Origin: Actinomyces sp. Marseille-P3109
GTDB taxonomy: Bacteria > Actinomycetota > Actinomycetes > Actinomycetales > Actinomycetaceae
Length of the DNA: 64,000 nucleotides
Direction of reading: 5' to 3'
NCBI RefSeq assembly: GCF_900323545.1
Contig: NZ_OOHN01000008.1
Coordinates: 1,417,144 to 1,481,143, forward strand
The translations under genes were made by a program, and so were the position numbers. Shown here one piece after another: positions 9,432 through 18,743 of this stretch; position 1 is the first letter of the stretch, and each line of letters starts with the position of its first letter. The notes under the pieces were generated by a model, which worked only from the letters and a program-made list of their open reading frames with translations, was not told the origin of the DNA and searched no databases.

Positions 9432-10729
9432 GAGTGCGTTCCTCCGTTTCGTGCCGCGATCAGCTCGTCGGCGCGGGTGCGGGCCCAGGTCTCCACGGCC
9501 AGGACGTCGTCGAGGCTCGGGGAGGACAGCCCCTCGTGCTCGCCGACGACGGCCGCGTCGATCGCGACGATGTCCAGCCACTCGAGCCCGCCGCCCAGGA
9601 AGGCGGCGACGGCCTGCTCGTTGGCGGCGTTGAGGACGGCCGGGTGGGTGGCTGATGCGGCCACGGCGCTGCGGGCCAGGTCGACGGCGGGGAAGGCCTC
9701 GCCGTCCAATGGCTCGAAGGTCCAGCTGACCGGTTCGCGCCAGTCGTTGGGCACCACCAGGCCGGACAGGTCGGCACGCTCGGGCCAGGTCAGTCCCAGG
9801 GCGATGGGCAGGCGCATGTCGGGCGGGGAGGCCTGGGCGATGGTGGCGCCGTCGGTGAACTCGACCATGGAGTGGATGATCGACTGGGGGTGGACGACGA
9901 CGTCGATCTGCTCGGGGGCCACGTCGAACAGGAGGTGGGCCTCGATGAGCTCGAGCCCCTTGTTGATGAGGGTCGAGGAGTTGATGGTCACCACTGGCCC
10001 CATGTCCCAAGTGGGGTGGTTGAGGGCGGCTGCGGCACTGATCCCGGTGAGTGTCTCCCGGCTCCTGCCGCGGAAGGGGCCACCGGAAGCGGTCAGGACC
10101 AGCCGGCGCACCTCGCTGCGCCCGCTGATGACGGGACTGGTCAGGCCCTTCTCGTGGCGGCCGCTGGCCAGGGCCTGGGCGATGGCGGAGTGCTCGGAGT
10201 CCACGGGCACCACCTGGCCGGGCCGGGTGAGTGACTGGCGGACCAGGGCGCCTCCGACGACGAGGGACTCCTTGTTGGCCAGGGCCAGGCGGGCTCCGCT
10301 GCGCAGGGCCGTCAGCGTGGGCAGCAGGCCCACGGAGCCCGTGATGCCGTTGACGACCGTGTCACCGGACCCGAGCTGTGCGGCCTCGACCGCCGTGGTG
10401 GCGGCGTCGGGGCCGGCGAGAATCGTGGTGACCGGGTCAGGGCGACCGGTCTCGGCGGCCGCAGTCGACAGGGCCTGGCGCAGGTGACCGGCGAGGTTCT
10501 CTCCCCCACCGGTGACGGCCAGGACGGGGACCTCCCAGGCGACGGCCTGGCGGGCCAGGAGCTCCAGGCGGCTTCCGCCGGCGGCCAGGGCGACCACTCG
10601 CGGAGCGGTTTGGCCCAGGCGGGTGAGGACCTCGAGGGTCTGGGTGCCGATCGACCCGGTGGATCCGAGCAGGACCAGTCGCTGGAGGGACTGAGGGGAA
10701 CAGGAACGTGACGATGCGTGGCCGGTCAT
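9428..10729 (-). CDS. dxr: 1-deoxy-D-xylulose 5-phosphate reductoisomerase
   Basis: Makes MEP from DXP with NADPH, the committed step of the non-mevalonate pathway. The 433-residue protein has the NADPH-binding LLGSTGSIGTQTLEVL at the N terminus, ALANKESLV, the metal-binding PVDSEHSA, LTASGGPF, and HPTWDMG, the fosmidomycin-family signatures. It is slightly longer than the usual ~400 residues because of N-terminal and internal actinobacterial extensions. First gene of the dxr-rseP-ispG operon; no strong ribosome-binding site is visible at its ATG. Confidence 0.96.
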   Translation of the reverse strand: MTGHASSRSCSPQSLQRLVLLGSTGSIGTQTLEVLTRLGQTAPRVVALAAGGSRLELLARQAVAWEVPVLAVTGGGENLAGHLRQALSTAAAETGRPDPVTTILAGPDAATTAVEAAQLGSGDTVVNGITGSVGLLPTLTALRSGARLALANKESLVVGGALVRQSLTRPGQVVPVDSEHSAIAQALASGRHEKGLTSPVISGRSEVRRLVLTASGGPFRGRSRETLTGISAAAALNHPTWDMGPVVTINSSTLINKGLELIEAHLLFDVAPEQIDVVVHPQSIIHSMVEFTDGATIAQASPPDMRLPIALGLTWPERADLSGLVVPNDWREPVSWTFEPLDGEAFPAVDLARSAVAASATHPAVLNAANEQAVAAFLGGGLEWLDIVAIDAAVVGEHEGLSSPSLDDVLAVETWARTRADELIAARNGGTHS

Positions 10730-10788
10730 GGGGCGGCGGGTTTCCTCAGGGTTTACTCGACCTTCTCGGCTTACTCGGTCTGCTCGGC

Positions 10789-11334
10789 CTACTCGACGGA
10801 CAGGAGGACCTCGACGACGCGCGCCAGGTAGCGGTCGACGCTGGGCTCCCCGTAGGCCTTGTTTCCCCGGGCGCGGCGGAAGACCGCTCCACGCACCTCG
10901 CTGGAGGTCAGGGTGGTGTCGGAGTCGAAATAGCCGGCGATGCGGTCCATGAGGGCGTCGACGTCAGTCTTGTCATACCCCTGCCCGGAGGCAGGGGCGA
11001 AGCGCTCGCCGGCCGGACGCAGGAGGCGCGGGTAGAGGGTGGTGGCGAGCTGGGTGACCTGGTCCATCCAGGCCTGACGCCCCTTCTTGGCCACGAAGGC
11101 GGCGCGACGGCGCTGGAGGAAGGCGGCCTCAAGGCGGTCGAGGGCCGCGTCGACGGCCTGCGGCTGGTAACCGCGCAGGACCACGTCGAAGGCGACGGTG
11201 CGCACGCCCTCGGAGTCCATCTCGTCGAGCTCGCCGGCGTCGTAGATCTCGTGAGCCGTCTCGAAGTAGCGGTCGACCTGCTCGGGGCGGTAGCCCGGTC
11301 GCAGGAGCGCTGACTTGGGGAACATGTCGCTCAT
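10789..11334 (-). CDS. DivIVA-domain-like protein
   Basis: A 181-residue protein with repeated DivIVA-type anchor segments. [41 protein letters not shown] and [18 protein letters not shown] each match the 'GYdp.eVD.fld.i' pattern of DivIVA/Wag31 N-terminal domains. It has no long coiled-coil tail, so it is not canonical Wag31. Similar short multi-repeat proteins occur next to rlmN in actinobacteria. Its start overlaps the rlmN stop by 4 bp. Role unknown; possibly a polar or division accessory protein. Confidence 0.75.
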   Translation of the reverse strand: MSDMFPKSALLRPGYRPEQVDRYFETAHEIYDAGELDEMDSEGVRTVAFDVVLRGYQPQAVDAALDRLEAAFLQRRRAAFVAKKGRQAWMDQVTQLATTLYPRLLRPAGERFAPASGQGYDKTDVDALMDRIAGYFDSDTTLTSSEVRGAVFRRARGNKAYGEPSVDRYLARVVEVLLSVE

Positions 11335-12653
11335 GTCGTCTTAGCCCTCTCCTGGTTGAGTACCTCGGTCGCGAGCTGTCCGCAGGCACCGTCGATGTCG
11401 CTGCCTCGAGTGTCTCGCACTGTCGTGGTAATTCCGGCACGCCGAAGCGTGTCGACGAATATATCCTGAACCTCGTCCTCCGAGCAGGTCCAGATGGAGC
11501 CGGGGGTGGGGTTGAGCGGGATGGGGTTGACATGGGCCCATCCGGTGTCCCTGCGGTTGAGCTCCTCGGCCAGCAGCTGGGCGCGCCAGGCGTGGTCGTT
11601 CATGTCCTTGATGAGTGCGTACTCGATGGACACTCGCCGGCCTGTGGCCAGGAAGTAGTCGTGGGCGGCGTCGAGCAGCTCGCCGACCTTCCACTTGGAG
11701 TTGACGGGGATGAGCTCGTCGCGCAGCTCGTCATCGGGGGCGTGCAGGGAGACGGCCAGGGTCACCGGCAGGCCCTCACCGGCGAGTCTGCGGATGAGGG
11801 GCACCAGCCCCACCGTGGAGACGGTGACACCGCGGGCAGACAGACCGAAGCCCTCGGGGGCCGGGTCGATGAGGCGGTGGAGGGCGCCGACGACGTTCTT
11901 GTAGTTGACCATCGGCTCGCCCATGCCCATGAAGACCACGTTGGACAGGCGCGCCGGACCCCCGCTCAGGTCGCCGGCGGCCGATGCCTGGGCGGCGTGG
12001 CGCACCTGTTCGACGATCTCCGCGGTCGACAGGTTGCGGGTGAGACCCATCTGGCCGGTGGCGCAGAAGGGGCAGGCCATGCCGCAGCCGGCCTGGGAGG
12101 AGACGCACAACGTGGTGCGGTCCTTGTAGCGCATGAGGACGCTCTCGACGCGGACGCCGTCATGGAGCTCCCACAGGTGCTTGATGGTGCGGCCGCCATC
12201 GGCGCGCAGGGCGCGCACCGGGGTGATGAGCTCGGGCAGCAGATCGGCGCACAGCTGCTCGCGCTGGGAGGCGGGCAGGTCGGTCATGTCCGCGCTGTCG
12301 CGGGTGAAGTGGGTGAAGTAGTGACGTGAGAGCTGGTCGGCGCGGAAGGATGGCAGGCCCGAGTCCTTGCAGGCGGCCTTGCGACCGGCCAGGTCGAGGT
12401 CGGCCAGGTGCCGGGGGGCCTTGCCACGAGCCGCCGGCACGGCGAAGGACAGTCGCGGCTTGGCGTCAGGACTGGTAGCGCCCTCCGGCGGCTGGTCGGT
12501 GGGCATGACCTGGATCTGGCCGTCACGCGGCCGCCCGGTGATGCTGACGGGCTGCGGGCGCCGGGGGCGCTGCTGTACTCGCGAAGGACTCACGCTCGTG
12601 CTCCTCGTGTCCCGGGGCTGGGGAGGGCCGGGCTGGTCGATAGGGTTGGGCAT
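11331..12653 (-). CDS. rlmN: 23S rRNA (A2503-C2)/tRNA (A37-C2) methyltransferase
   Basis: Radical SAM enzyme that methylates A2503 of 23S rRNA. The cluster motif CGMACPFC (CxxxCxxC) is clear and is followed by [25 protein letters not shown] and the C-terminal [11 protein letters not shown] carry the family's conserved residues, including a C-terminal Cys. The 440-residue reading has a long low-complexity N terminus; translation may instead begin at an internal Met (12506), just before the conserved region. It starts 7 nt after the cdsA stop. Confidence 0.93.
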   Translation of the reverse strand: MPNPIDQPGPPQPRDTRSTSVSPSRVQQRPRRPQPVSITGRPRDGQIQVMPTDQPPEGATSPDAKPRLSFAVPAARGKAPRHLADLDLAGRKAACKDSGLPSFRADQLSRHYFTHFTRDSADMTDLPASQREQLCADLLPELITPVRALRADGGRTIKHLWELHDGVRVESVLMRYKDRTTLCVSSQAGCGMACPFCATGQMGLTRNLSTAEIVEQVRHAAQASAAGDLSGGPARLSNVVFMGMGEPMVNYKNVVGALHRLIDPAPEGFGLSARGVTVSTVGLVPLIRRLAGEGLPVTLAVSLHAPDDELRDELIPVNSKWKVGELLDAAHDYFLATGRRVSIEYALIKDMNDHAWRAQLLAEELNRRDTGWAHVNPIPLNPTPGSIWTCSEDEVQDIFVDTLRRAGITTTVRDTRGSDIDGACGQLATEVLNQERAKTT

Positions 12654-12660
12654 GCCGTGC

Positions 12661-13599
12661 CTATTTCACCAGGAGGGTGAAGGCGTAGACAAGTGGAGCG
12701 GCCACGAGGATCGAGTCGAGCCGGTCCATGATTCCTCCGTGGCCGGGCAGGAGCGTGCCCATGTCCTTGAGCCCCAGGTCGCGCTTGAGCAGGGACTCCC
12801 CCAGGTCACCCAGGGTGGAGACGATCACGGTGCAGGTACCCAGGGCGGCGCCGGCCCACCAGGGGCCGCCGATGGCCCACACGCAGCCGGCACCGGTGGC
12901 CACTGCCGCCAGCAGGGAGCCCAAGAACCCCTCCCAGGACTTCTTGGGCGAGACCGAGGGGGCCATGGGGTGGCGGCCGAAGGTGATGCCGGCCAGCCAC
13001 CCGCCGGTGTCGCTGGCCGCCGCCAGCGCGATGAGCATCATGACTTTCCCCACTCCGTGATCCTGGACCAGGAGCAGGACGGCGAAGCCGGCCAGGTAGG
13101 GCAGGTAGGTGGCGGCGAAGACCGAGGCGGCCGCGGCACTGGAGCGCGAGCGGCGGACCTCGTCATGGGCGTCGGTGCGGGGGATGTCATGACCGGCCTG
13201 CTCCAGAACGGTGCCGGTCTCCGCCTCGGCGTGGTCCATGAAGCTCCACAGGACGCAGGCGCCGGCAGTGGCCACGTAGGCCCCGAAGGCCGCCTCCGCC
13301 CCCAGCTCCCAGGCGCACACGGAGATGCCCAGGGTGCCCAGCCACAACGGCGCCAGTGGCAGGCGGATGTTCTTGCGGGCGAAGGCCGCAGCCAGCTCCC
13401 ACAGAGCCCCGCACACGGCCAGCACGACGACGCCCACGAAGATGATCTTCTGAAAGGCCAGCGAGCCCAGGACCACGGCGATGAGGACGACCGCCACCCC
13501 GACGGCGGCGGGCAGGTTGCGGCCCGCCCGCCCGGTGGCGGGCAGCGGGTCGTGGTTGCGCGTGGGTCGCGGGTTCAGCAGGGTCGTCACTGGGCTCAC
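12661..13599 (-). CDS. cdsA: Phosphatidate cytidylyltransferase
   Basis: Membrane enzyme that makes CDP-diacylglycerol for phospholipid synthesis. The 312-residue protein has about eight hydrophobic segments and the CDS signature in its C-terminal part ([16 protein letters not shown], then [19 protein letters not shown] and [13 protein letters not shown]). These hold the conserved metal-binding Asp residues. GTG start at 13599 with a weak ribosome-binding site. Neighbours frr and pyrH upstream and rlmN downstream form the conserved pyrH-frr-cdsA-rlmN run. Confidence 0.94.
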   Translation of the reverse strand: MSPVTTLLNPRPTRNHDPLPATGRAGRNLPAAVGVAVVLIAVVLGSLAFQKIIFVGVVVLAVCGALWELAAAFARKNIRLPLAPLWLGTLGISVCAWELGAEAAFGAYVATAGACVLWSFMDHAEAETGTVLEQAGHDIPRTDAHDEVRRSRSSAAAASVFAATYLPYLAGFAVLLLVQDHGVGKVMMLIALAAASDTGGWLAGITFGRHPMAPSVSPKKSWEGFLGSLLAAVATGAGCVWAIGGPWWAGAALGTCTVIVSTLGDLGESLLKRDLGLKDMGTLLPGHGGIMDRLDSILVAAPLVYAFTLLVK

Positions 13600-13654
13600 A
13601 GAGGTCGGCGGGGCTTGGGATCTCAGGAGGGAACGGGTCCCAGGCTCGGAGGCG

Positions 13655-14212
13655 TCAGACTTCCAGGAGCTCGCTCTCCTTAGCGCTCAGGGCCGCGTCG
13701 ATCTGCTCGACAAAGCGCTTGGTGAGGCCATCGAGCTCGTGCTCGGCGCGCTTGACGTCGTCCTCGCCGGCCTCGCCGTCCTTCTTGATGGCCTCGAGCT
13801 CCTTCTTGGCCTTGCCGCGGATGCCGCGCACCTGGACGCGGGAGTCCTCGGCACGGGAGCGGGCGAGCTTGACGTAGTCCTTGCGGCGCTCCTCGGTCAG
13901 TGCCGGCAGGGTGATGCGGATGACCGTTCCGTCGTCAGTGGGGTTGACGCCGAGGTCGGACTCGCGGATGGCGGTGACGATGTCCTTCATGGCGGAGCGG
14001 TCGAAGGGGCTGACCAGGACGGTGCGGGCCTCGGGGATCGTCAGGGAGGCGAGCTGCTGGAGCGGGGTGGGGGCGCCGTAGTAGTCCACCACGATCCCGT
14101 TGAACATCGAGGGGTTGGCACGGCCGGTGCGGATGGAGGCGAGCTCGTTCTTGGCGGCCTGGAGGGCCTTGTCCATCTTGTCCTCGGCCTCGAGCATGAC
14201 GTCGTCGATCAT
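13655..14212 (-). CDS. frr: Ribosome recycling factor
   Basis: Splits post-termination ribosomes together with EF-G. The 185-residue length is exact for the family. Typical motifs are present: [31 protein letters not shown], a [23 protein letters not shown] stretch, and the helical [13 protein letters not shown] region. The ATG at 14212 is preceded by GGAATCACC. Placed between pyrH and cdsA as in most bacteria. Confidence 0.97.
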   Translation of the reverse strand: MIDDVMLEAEDKMDKALQAAKNELASIRTGRANPSMFNGIVVDYYGAPTPLQQLASLTIPEARTVLVSPFDRSAMKDIVTAIRESDLGVNPTDDGTVIRITLPALTEERRKDYVKLARSRAEDSRVQVRGIRGKAKKELEAIKKDGEAGEDDVKRAEHELDGLTKRFVEQIDAALSAKESELLEV

Positions 14213-14361
14213 GGTGATTCCTTTACTGGGCGGTCGGTGGGTTCATGGGTTGGTATCGGTCATCTCGAGGATGACTGTATGGGCACCGTGCGTGCTGCTC
14301 GTCCGCGCGGTGGACGGAGACGGGATCAGGGGTTTCGTCGTCGGCCCCGCCTGACTCCGCG

Positions 14362-15114
14362 TCAGCCGCAGCTGACGAGTGTCCCGATTCTCTCACCCAG
14401 CAGGGCGCGGGTGATGTTTCCGGGCTCCCCCATGCCGAAGACGCGCATGGCCAGTCCGTTGTCGCGGCACAGGGCGAAGGCGGAGGCGTCGACCACCTGG
14501 AGGCCGTCGGCCAGGGCTCGTTCGTAGGTGAGCTGGTCGAGGCGCTGGGCGTCGGGGTTCTTGCGGGGATCGGCGGTGTAGACGCCGTCGACGCCGTTCT
14601 TGCCCACGAGCAGCTCGTCGCAGTGGGTCTCCAGAGCCCGCTGGGCAGCGACCGTGTCGGTGGAGAAGTAGGGCAGGCCGGCTCCGGCGCCGAAAACGAC
14701 GACGCGGTTCTTCTCCATGTGGCGGATGGCGCGCAGGGGGATGTAGGACTCGGCGACCTGCCCCATGGCGATGGCTGTCTGGACGCGGGCGGGGACCCCG
14801 GCCTTCTCGATGAAGTCCTGCAGGGCCAGGGCGTTCATGACGGTACCCAGCATGCCCATGTAGTCGGCGCGGGCTCGGTCCATTCCTCGCGACGAGAGCT
14901 CGGCGCCGCGGAAGAAGTTCCCTCCTCCAACGACGACGGAGACCTGGACCCCGGCACGGACGGCATCGGCGATCTGACGGGCCGCGTCGGAGACGACGTC
15001 GGGATCCAAGCCTATCGATCCGCCGCCGAAGACCTCACCGGAGAGCTTGAGCAGAACACGTCTGGGGTGCGTGCCGTGGGCGACGCGGTCGTCACGAGCC
15101 GGTTCCTGACTCAT
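14362..15114 (-). CDS. pyrH: Uridylate kinase
   Basis: Phosphorylates UMP to UDP; hexameric, amino-acid-kinase fold. The 250-residue product has [12 protein letters not shown] at the N terminus, [10 protein letters not shown], the substrate region [16 protein letters not shown], and the C-terminal [11 protein letters not shown] chose the ATG at 15114, preceded by AGGAG about ten bases upstream. A longer in-frame ATG at 15153 lacks such a site and adds non-conserved residues. Upstream lies the tsf terminator, so pyrH probably has its own promoter in the 288-nt gap. Confidence 0.95.
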   Translation of the reverse strand: MSQEPARDDRVAHGTHPRRVLLKLSGEVFGGGSIGLDPDVVSDAARQIADAVRAGVQVSVVVGGGNFFRGAELSSRGMDRARADYMGMLGTVMNALALQDFIEKAGVPARVQTAIAMGQVAESYIPLRAIRHMEKNRVVVFGAGAGLPYFSTDTVAAQRALETHCDELLVGKNGVDGVYTADPRKNPDAQRLDQLTYERALADGLQVVDASAFALCRDNGLAMRVFGMGEPGNITRALLGERIGTLVSCG

Positions 15115-15301
15115 TGCGCTATGTCTCCTGGGGTCGGTGGGCAGGCTGCGCACAGCCTACCCCGTCCGCGACGGCGCTGTGCCACGATCGTGGTCGCCCG
15201 GAGGGGTCAGACACGCCATGGGACTATGCCCTGCGACATGCTCCGCGGAGTGCTCCACGGCGCAGCCCCGAACGGGTGTCGGCGAACGAGGCGGAATGAG
15301 A

Positions 15302-15340
15302 GGGGCGGGGGCACGAGCATGGTGCTCGTGCCCCCGCCCC
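15302..15340 (-). terminator. Terminator hairpin after tsf
   Basis: A perfect 18-bp inverted repeat (15302-15319 with 15323-15340) with a 3-nt loop lies about 60 nt past the tsf stop and upstream of pyrH. It is extremely GC-rich with no U tract, as is common for actinobacterial terminators. Confidence 0.75.
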
Positions 15341-15401
15341 GGATGTCTCCAGCCGGTCGACGACGCCGGTCACCCAACGGGCCGGCCCGGCGGCGGGTGG
15401 C

Positions 15402-16241
15402 TCAGGCGCCGACGCGGAAGCGGACGAAGCCGGTCAGCTCGCCGCCGGTGACCTCGACGACCTTGCCGACCGTGGTCTTGGGGTCCTTGGCGAAGGCCTG
15501 GTCGACCAGGACGTTCTCCTTGAAGAAGCCGCTGAGGCGTCCCTCGACGATCTTGGGGATGGCCTTCTCGGGCTTGCCCTCGGCGCGGGTGGTCTCCTCG
15601 GCGATGGCGCGCTCCTTGTCCACGACCTCGGCCGGGACGTCGTCGCGGGTGGCGTAGTCAGGGGAGTAGGCGGCGATGTGCATGGCGACGTCGTGGGCCA
15701 CCTCGGCGGCCTTGGCGTCGGTGCCCACCAGAACGCCGACCTGGGCGGGCAGGTCGGGGTTGGTGCGGTGCAGGTAGAGCTCGATCTTGTCGGCCTCGAG
15801 GCGACCGACGCGACGCACGACGATCTTCTCGCCGATGACGGCCTGCATGCCGTCGGTGAGCTCCTTGACGGTGGAGCCGTCGACCTCGACCTCGGCCAGG
15901 GCCTCGGCGTCGGTGGCGCCGGAGGCGAGGGCGGCGGTGAGGACCTGCTCGGCGTAGTCGAGGAACTTCTGGTTCTTGGCCACGAAGTCGGTCTCGGCGT
16001 TGATCTCGACGAGGATGCCGACCTGGCCGTCGCCGGAGTCGACGACCTTGGCGGCGATGAGGCCGGCGGAGGCGGCGCGGCCCTCGCGCTTGGCGATGCC
16101 CTTGAGGCCCTTGACGCGAATGATCTCGATGGCCTTCTCGGCGTCGCCCTCGGCCTCGTCGAGGGCCTTCTTGACGTCGAGCATGCCGGCGCCGGTCTTC
16201 TCGCGCAGCGCCTTGATGTCGGCAGTGGTGTAGTTCGCCAT
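15402..16241 (-). CDS. tsf: Translation elongation factor Ts
   Basis: Nucleotide exchange factor for EF-Tu. The 279-residue protein starts with the conserved IKALREKTGAGMLDVKKAL and has EINAETDFVAKN, the core signature, and MHIAAYSPDY in the C-terminal half. A good ribosome-binding site (AGGAGACATTC) precedes the ATG. It is transcribed after rpsB, separated by a hairpin that may reduce read-through. Confidence 0.98.
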   Translation of the reverse strand: MANYTTADIKALREKTGAGMLDVKKALDEAEGDAEKAIEIIRVKGLKGIAKREGRAASAGLIAAKVVDSGDGQVGILVEINAETDFVAKNQKFLDYAEQVLTAALASGATDAEALAEVEVDGSTVKELTDGMQAVIGEKIVVRRVGRLEADKIELYLHRTNPDLPAQVGVLVGTDAKAAEVAHDVAMHIAAYSPDYATRDDVPAEVVDKERAIAEETTRAEGKPEKAIPKIVEGRLSGFFKENVLVDQAFAKDPKTTVGKVVEVTGGELTGFVRFRVGA

Positions 16242-16299
16242 GAATGTCTCCTGGTCAGTCAGTGACTAATAGACGTGTGAAAAAGAACGTGTGAAAGGT

Positions 16300-16330
16300 G
16301 TTCACAGCGCGCAGGCGCCGCGCTGTGAAC
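16300..16330 (-). terminator. Hairpin between rpsB and tsf
   Basis: A 12-bp perfect stem (16300-16311 with 16319-16330) and 7-nt loop sits 28 nt after the rpsB stop and 59 nt before the tsf start. It may be a partial terminator or processing site that sets the rpsB:tsf ratio. Confidence 0.55.
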
Positions 16331-16357
16331 GAGGAGGCGTGAATGCGATGCCTGGGC

Positions 16358-17218
16358 TCAGGCCTGCTCGGCGGCAGGGGCCTCGGCAGCGATCTCGACG
16401 GCCTCGGTGGCCTCAGCAGCAGCCTCGGAGGCCTCGGCTCCGGCGAGGAGCTGCGCCTCCCACTCGGGCAGCGGCTCGGCGTCGGCAGCGGCGACCTCGG
16501 CCTCCTCCCCGGTGCGGGCGCGGCCGCCGGAGCGGGCCAGCAGGCCCTCGGCGGTGGCATCGGCGACGACACGGGTGAGCAGGGTGACGGCGCGGATGGC
16601 GTCGTCGTTGCCGGGAATGCCGTAGGTGGCCTCATCCGGGTCGCAGTTGGTGTCGAGGATGGCGATGACCGGGATCCCGAGCTTCTGGGCCTCGGAGATG
16701 GCCAGGTGCTCCTTCTTGGTGTCCACGACCCACACGGCGGCGGGGAGCCTGCTCATGTCGCGGATACCGCCCAGGGTGCGCTGGAGCTTGTCCTTCTCGC
16801 GGCGCATCATGAGCAGCTCCTTCTTGGTGCGACCGGAGCCGGCCACGTCGTCGAAGTCGATCTGCTCGAGCTCCTTCATGCGGTCCAGGCGGGCGCGCAC
16901 GGTGGAGAAGTTGGTGAGCATGCCGCCCAGCCAGCGCTGGTTGACGTAGGGCATGCCGACGCGCTGGGCCTGCTCGGCCACGGCGGCCTGGGCCTGCTTC
17001 TTGGTTCCGACGAACAGGATGTTGCCGCCGCGAGCGACGATCTCCTTGACGAAGTCGTAGGCGGTGTTGATGCCCTCGATGGACTGCTGGAGGTCGATGA
17101 TGTAGATGCCGTTGCGCTCGGTGAGGATGAAGCGCTTCATCTTGGGGTTCCAGCGACGGGTCTGGTGCCCGAAGTGGACACCGCTATCAAGGAGCTGGCG
17201 CATGGTGACGACGGCCAT
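16358..17218 (-). CDS. rpsB: 30S ribosomal protein S2
   Basis: Component of the small ribosomal subunit. The 286-residue protein has [50 protein letters not shown] and [14 protein letters not shown], which are diagnostic. The last 50 or so residues form an Ala/Glu-rich tail typical of actinobacterial S2. The ATG follows GAAGGACCGTC. First gene of the rpsB-tsf pair, with a long upstream region. Confidence 0.98.
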   Translation of the reverse strand: MAVVTMRQLLDSGVHFGHQTRRWNPKMKRFILTERNGIYIIDLQQSIEGINTAYDFVKEIVARGGNILFVGTKKQAQAAVAEQAQRVGMPYVNQRWLGGMLTNFSTVRARLDRMKELEQIDFDDVAGSGRTKKELLMMRREKDKLQRTLGGIRDMSRLPAAVWVVDTKKEHLAISEAQKLGIPVIAILDTNCDPDEATYGIPGNDDAIRAVTLLTRVVADATAEGLLARSGGRARTGEEAEVAAADAEPLPEWEAQLLAGAEASEAAAEATEAVEIAAEAPAAEQA

Positions 17219-17772
17219 GACGGTCCTTCCGTGTGTGCCGAGAGGTTGCTCGACGCACGATCATTCGGGGGACGGCTGAGCAGTGGGCCCAGGCGCGTCC
17301 CGGAGTTACTTTTCTGGGTTGTTCCCCTGTGGTTCCGCGCGCTGGATGGGCGCACACCGAGCCGGAGACCGATACAGTGATCAAAGAATGACCAAGGACC
17401 GACCGATGACCGGAGCCCGGCGACCGGCTGGTAGCCGACGCGGACGGGGCCTAGTGCCTGCGACGCACGGCCACCCGTTCACCATGACGAACCATGACGA
17501 TCGGGACCGCGACCGTGTCGCCCGGAGGGACGTCCCGAGGTGCTCGGGTGCAGGCACGCGAAGTCAGCATCCCAGTCCCGTCTCCCGCTGACGCCGGAGC
17601 GATCCGCAGAATGCTGCGGGGTGAGGCTACCACAGGGCAGAGCCGCCTGCCGAGGCGAATTCGGTGACATTCGGAGTCATTCCGGTCACCACAGGACGAT
17701 TCCTGAGAACGTTTTCCACAGGGCCGACGACGTCCCCGGCGACCGGGTCCGTCCGGCGCGCACCCTGATGGC
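17219..17772 (-). promoter_or_regulatory. rpsB upstream region, no gene seen
   Basis: This 554-nt region separates rpsB (minus) from the divergent M23 peptidase gene (plus). It should hold both promoters and the rpsB leader. A tandem 10-bp repeat (accatgacga twice, 17481-17500) is the only clear small-scale structure. I could not assign -35/-10 boxes with confidence. A minus-strand open frame across 17451-18152 overlaps the M23 gene and is a shadow. Confidence 0.4.
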
Positions 17773-18627
17773 ATGCACCCGGGACACAAACCACAGACAG
17801 CACTGGAAGTACAGGCGGCAACAGCAGGCAGGGCGCACGGAACGCACGAAGCCGGACTGCCGGGGCACCGCCGACCCTGCCGTCCCTGCAGTGTGCCGCA
17901 TGGTTCCCCACCGGGCGCCCCTCCTGCGACAAGGCCCGGCAGAGCCCGTCGCGCGGCGGCCCTGACCGCGGTCCTGCTCGCCTGCGGGGCACTCACCGCA
18001 CCGTCGTCTCCCACCGGCTCCGGCACACCACGGGAGATTGGTGGTCCTGCATTTCCCGAGCTCACGACGACGTCCGGGCTGACCGGTTCTGTGACTCCAC
18101 CGACCTCGCCGATCTCACTCTTCGCGGACGCCATCCTCATCACCCGGTTCATCGAGGGGACGGAACCGGGTGCGCAGGCCGGGGTGCAGCAGCCGCATGA
18201 GCTCAGGCGGCCGCGAGGACGCTATCAGTGGCCGACCGGTGCACCGGCCACCGTGGTGGAGGGCTTCGATCCGCCGGCCGTCGTATGGGGACGCGGGCAC
18301 CGCGGCGTGGACCTTGCGGCCGCGGAGGGCGCGCAGATCCGCAGCGCCGCCGCGGGGACGGTCGCATTCGCCGGCATGGTGGCCGGGCGTCCGGTGGTCT
18401 CCATCGACCACGCCGACGGGATCCGCACCACCTATGAGCCTGTGGAACCGGGCGTCAGCGCGGGTGAGACGGTGGGTGCCGGGCAGGTCATCGGCACCTT
18501 GCTGCCGGGGCACCGGTCGGACGGGGTCTGCGCCCTGCACTGGGGAGCTCGCACCGGCCCCAAGACCTACATCAACCCACTGCGCCTGCTGCAACCGGCC
18601 GTCATCCGCCTCAAGCCGGTCCGGTAG
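17773..18627 (+). CDS. M23-family (LytM-type) peptidase, secreted or membrane-anchored
   Basis: Probable cell-wall hydrolase or regulator acting outside the membrane. The C-terminal domain (about residues 155-275) is M23/LytM: HRGVDLAAAEGAQIRSAAAGTV carries the first His and Asp ligands, and YEPV and GVCALHWGAR follow. The final motif is ALHWG, so the first His of the usual HxH pair is replaced by Ala, as in many actinobacterial members that may be weak or inactive enzymes. A hydrophobic signal-like stretch lies only at residues 59-80, suggesting that the true start is further downstream; no good ribosome-binding site decides it. Confidence 0.8.
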   Translation: MHPGHKPQTALEVQAATAGRAHGTHEAGLPGHRRPCRPCSVPHGSPPGAPPATRPGRARRAAALTAVLLACGALTAPSSPTGSGTPREIGGPAFPELTTTSGLTGSVTPPTSPISLFADAILITRFIEGTEPGAQAGVQQPHELRRPRGRYQWPTGAPATVVEGFDPPAVVWGRGHRGVDLAAAEGAQIRSAAAGTVAFAGMVAGRPVVSIDHADGIRTTYEPVEPGVSAGETVGAGQVIGTLLPGHRSDGVCALHWGARTGPKTYINPLRLLQPAVIRLKPVR

Positions 18628-18743
18628 AACGGTGATCAATGCTTGATCTCGCCAGCATTCCTTCCGATGATGAGAGGTCGTGGAGAGTGGTGAGCTTTCG
18701 GGCACAGCCCCTTCAAAGGCATCTTGTTGAGAGAGGTGGAGAC

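Noticed and set aside
12367..13683. 438-codon plus-strand open frame
   Set aside because: Antisense of rlmN and cdsA; composition follows the complementary codons.
17451..18152. Minus-strand open frame of 233 codons
   Set aside because: It overlaps the M23 peptidase gene and has no recognisable content or ribosome-binding site.
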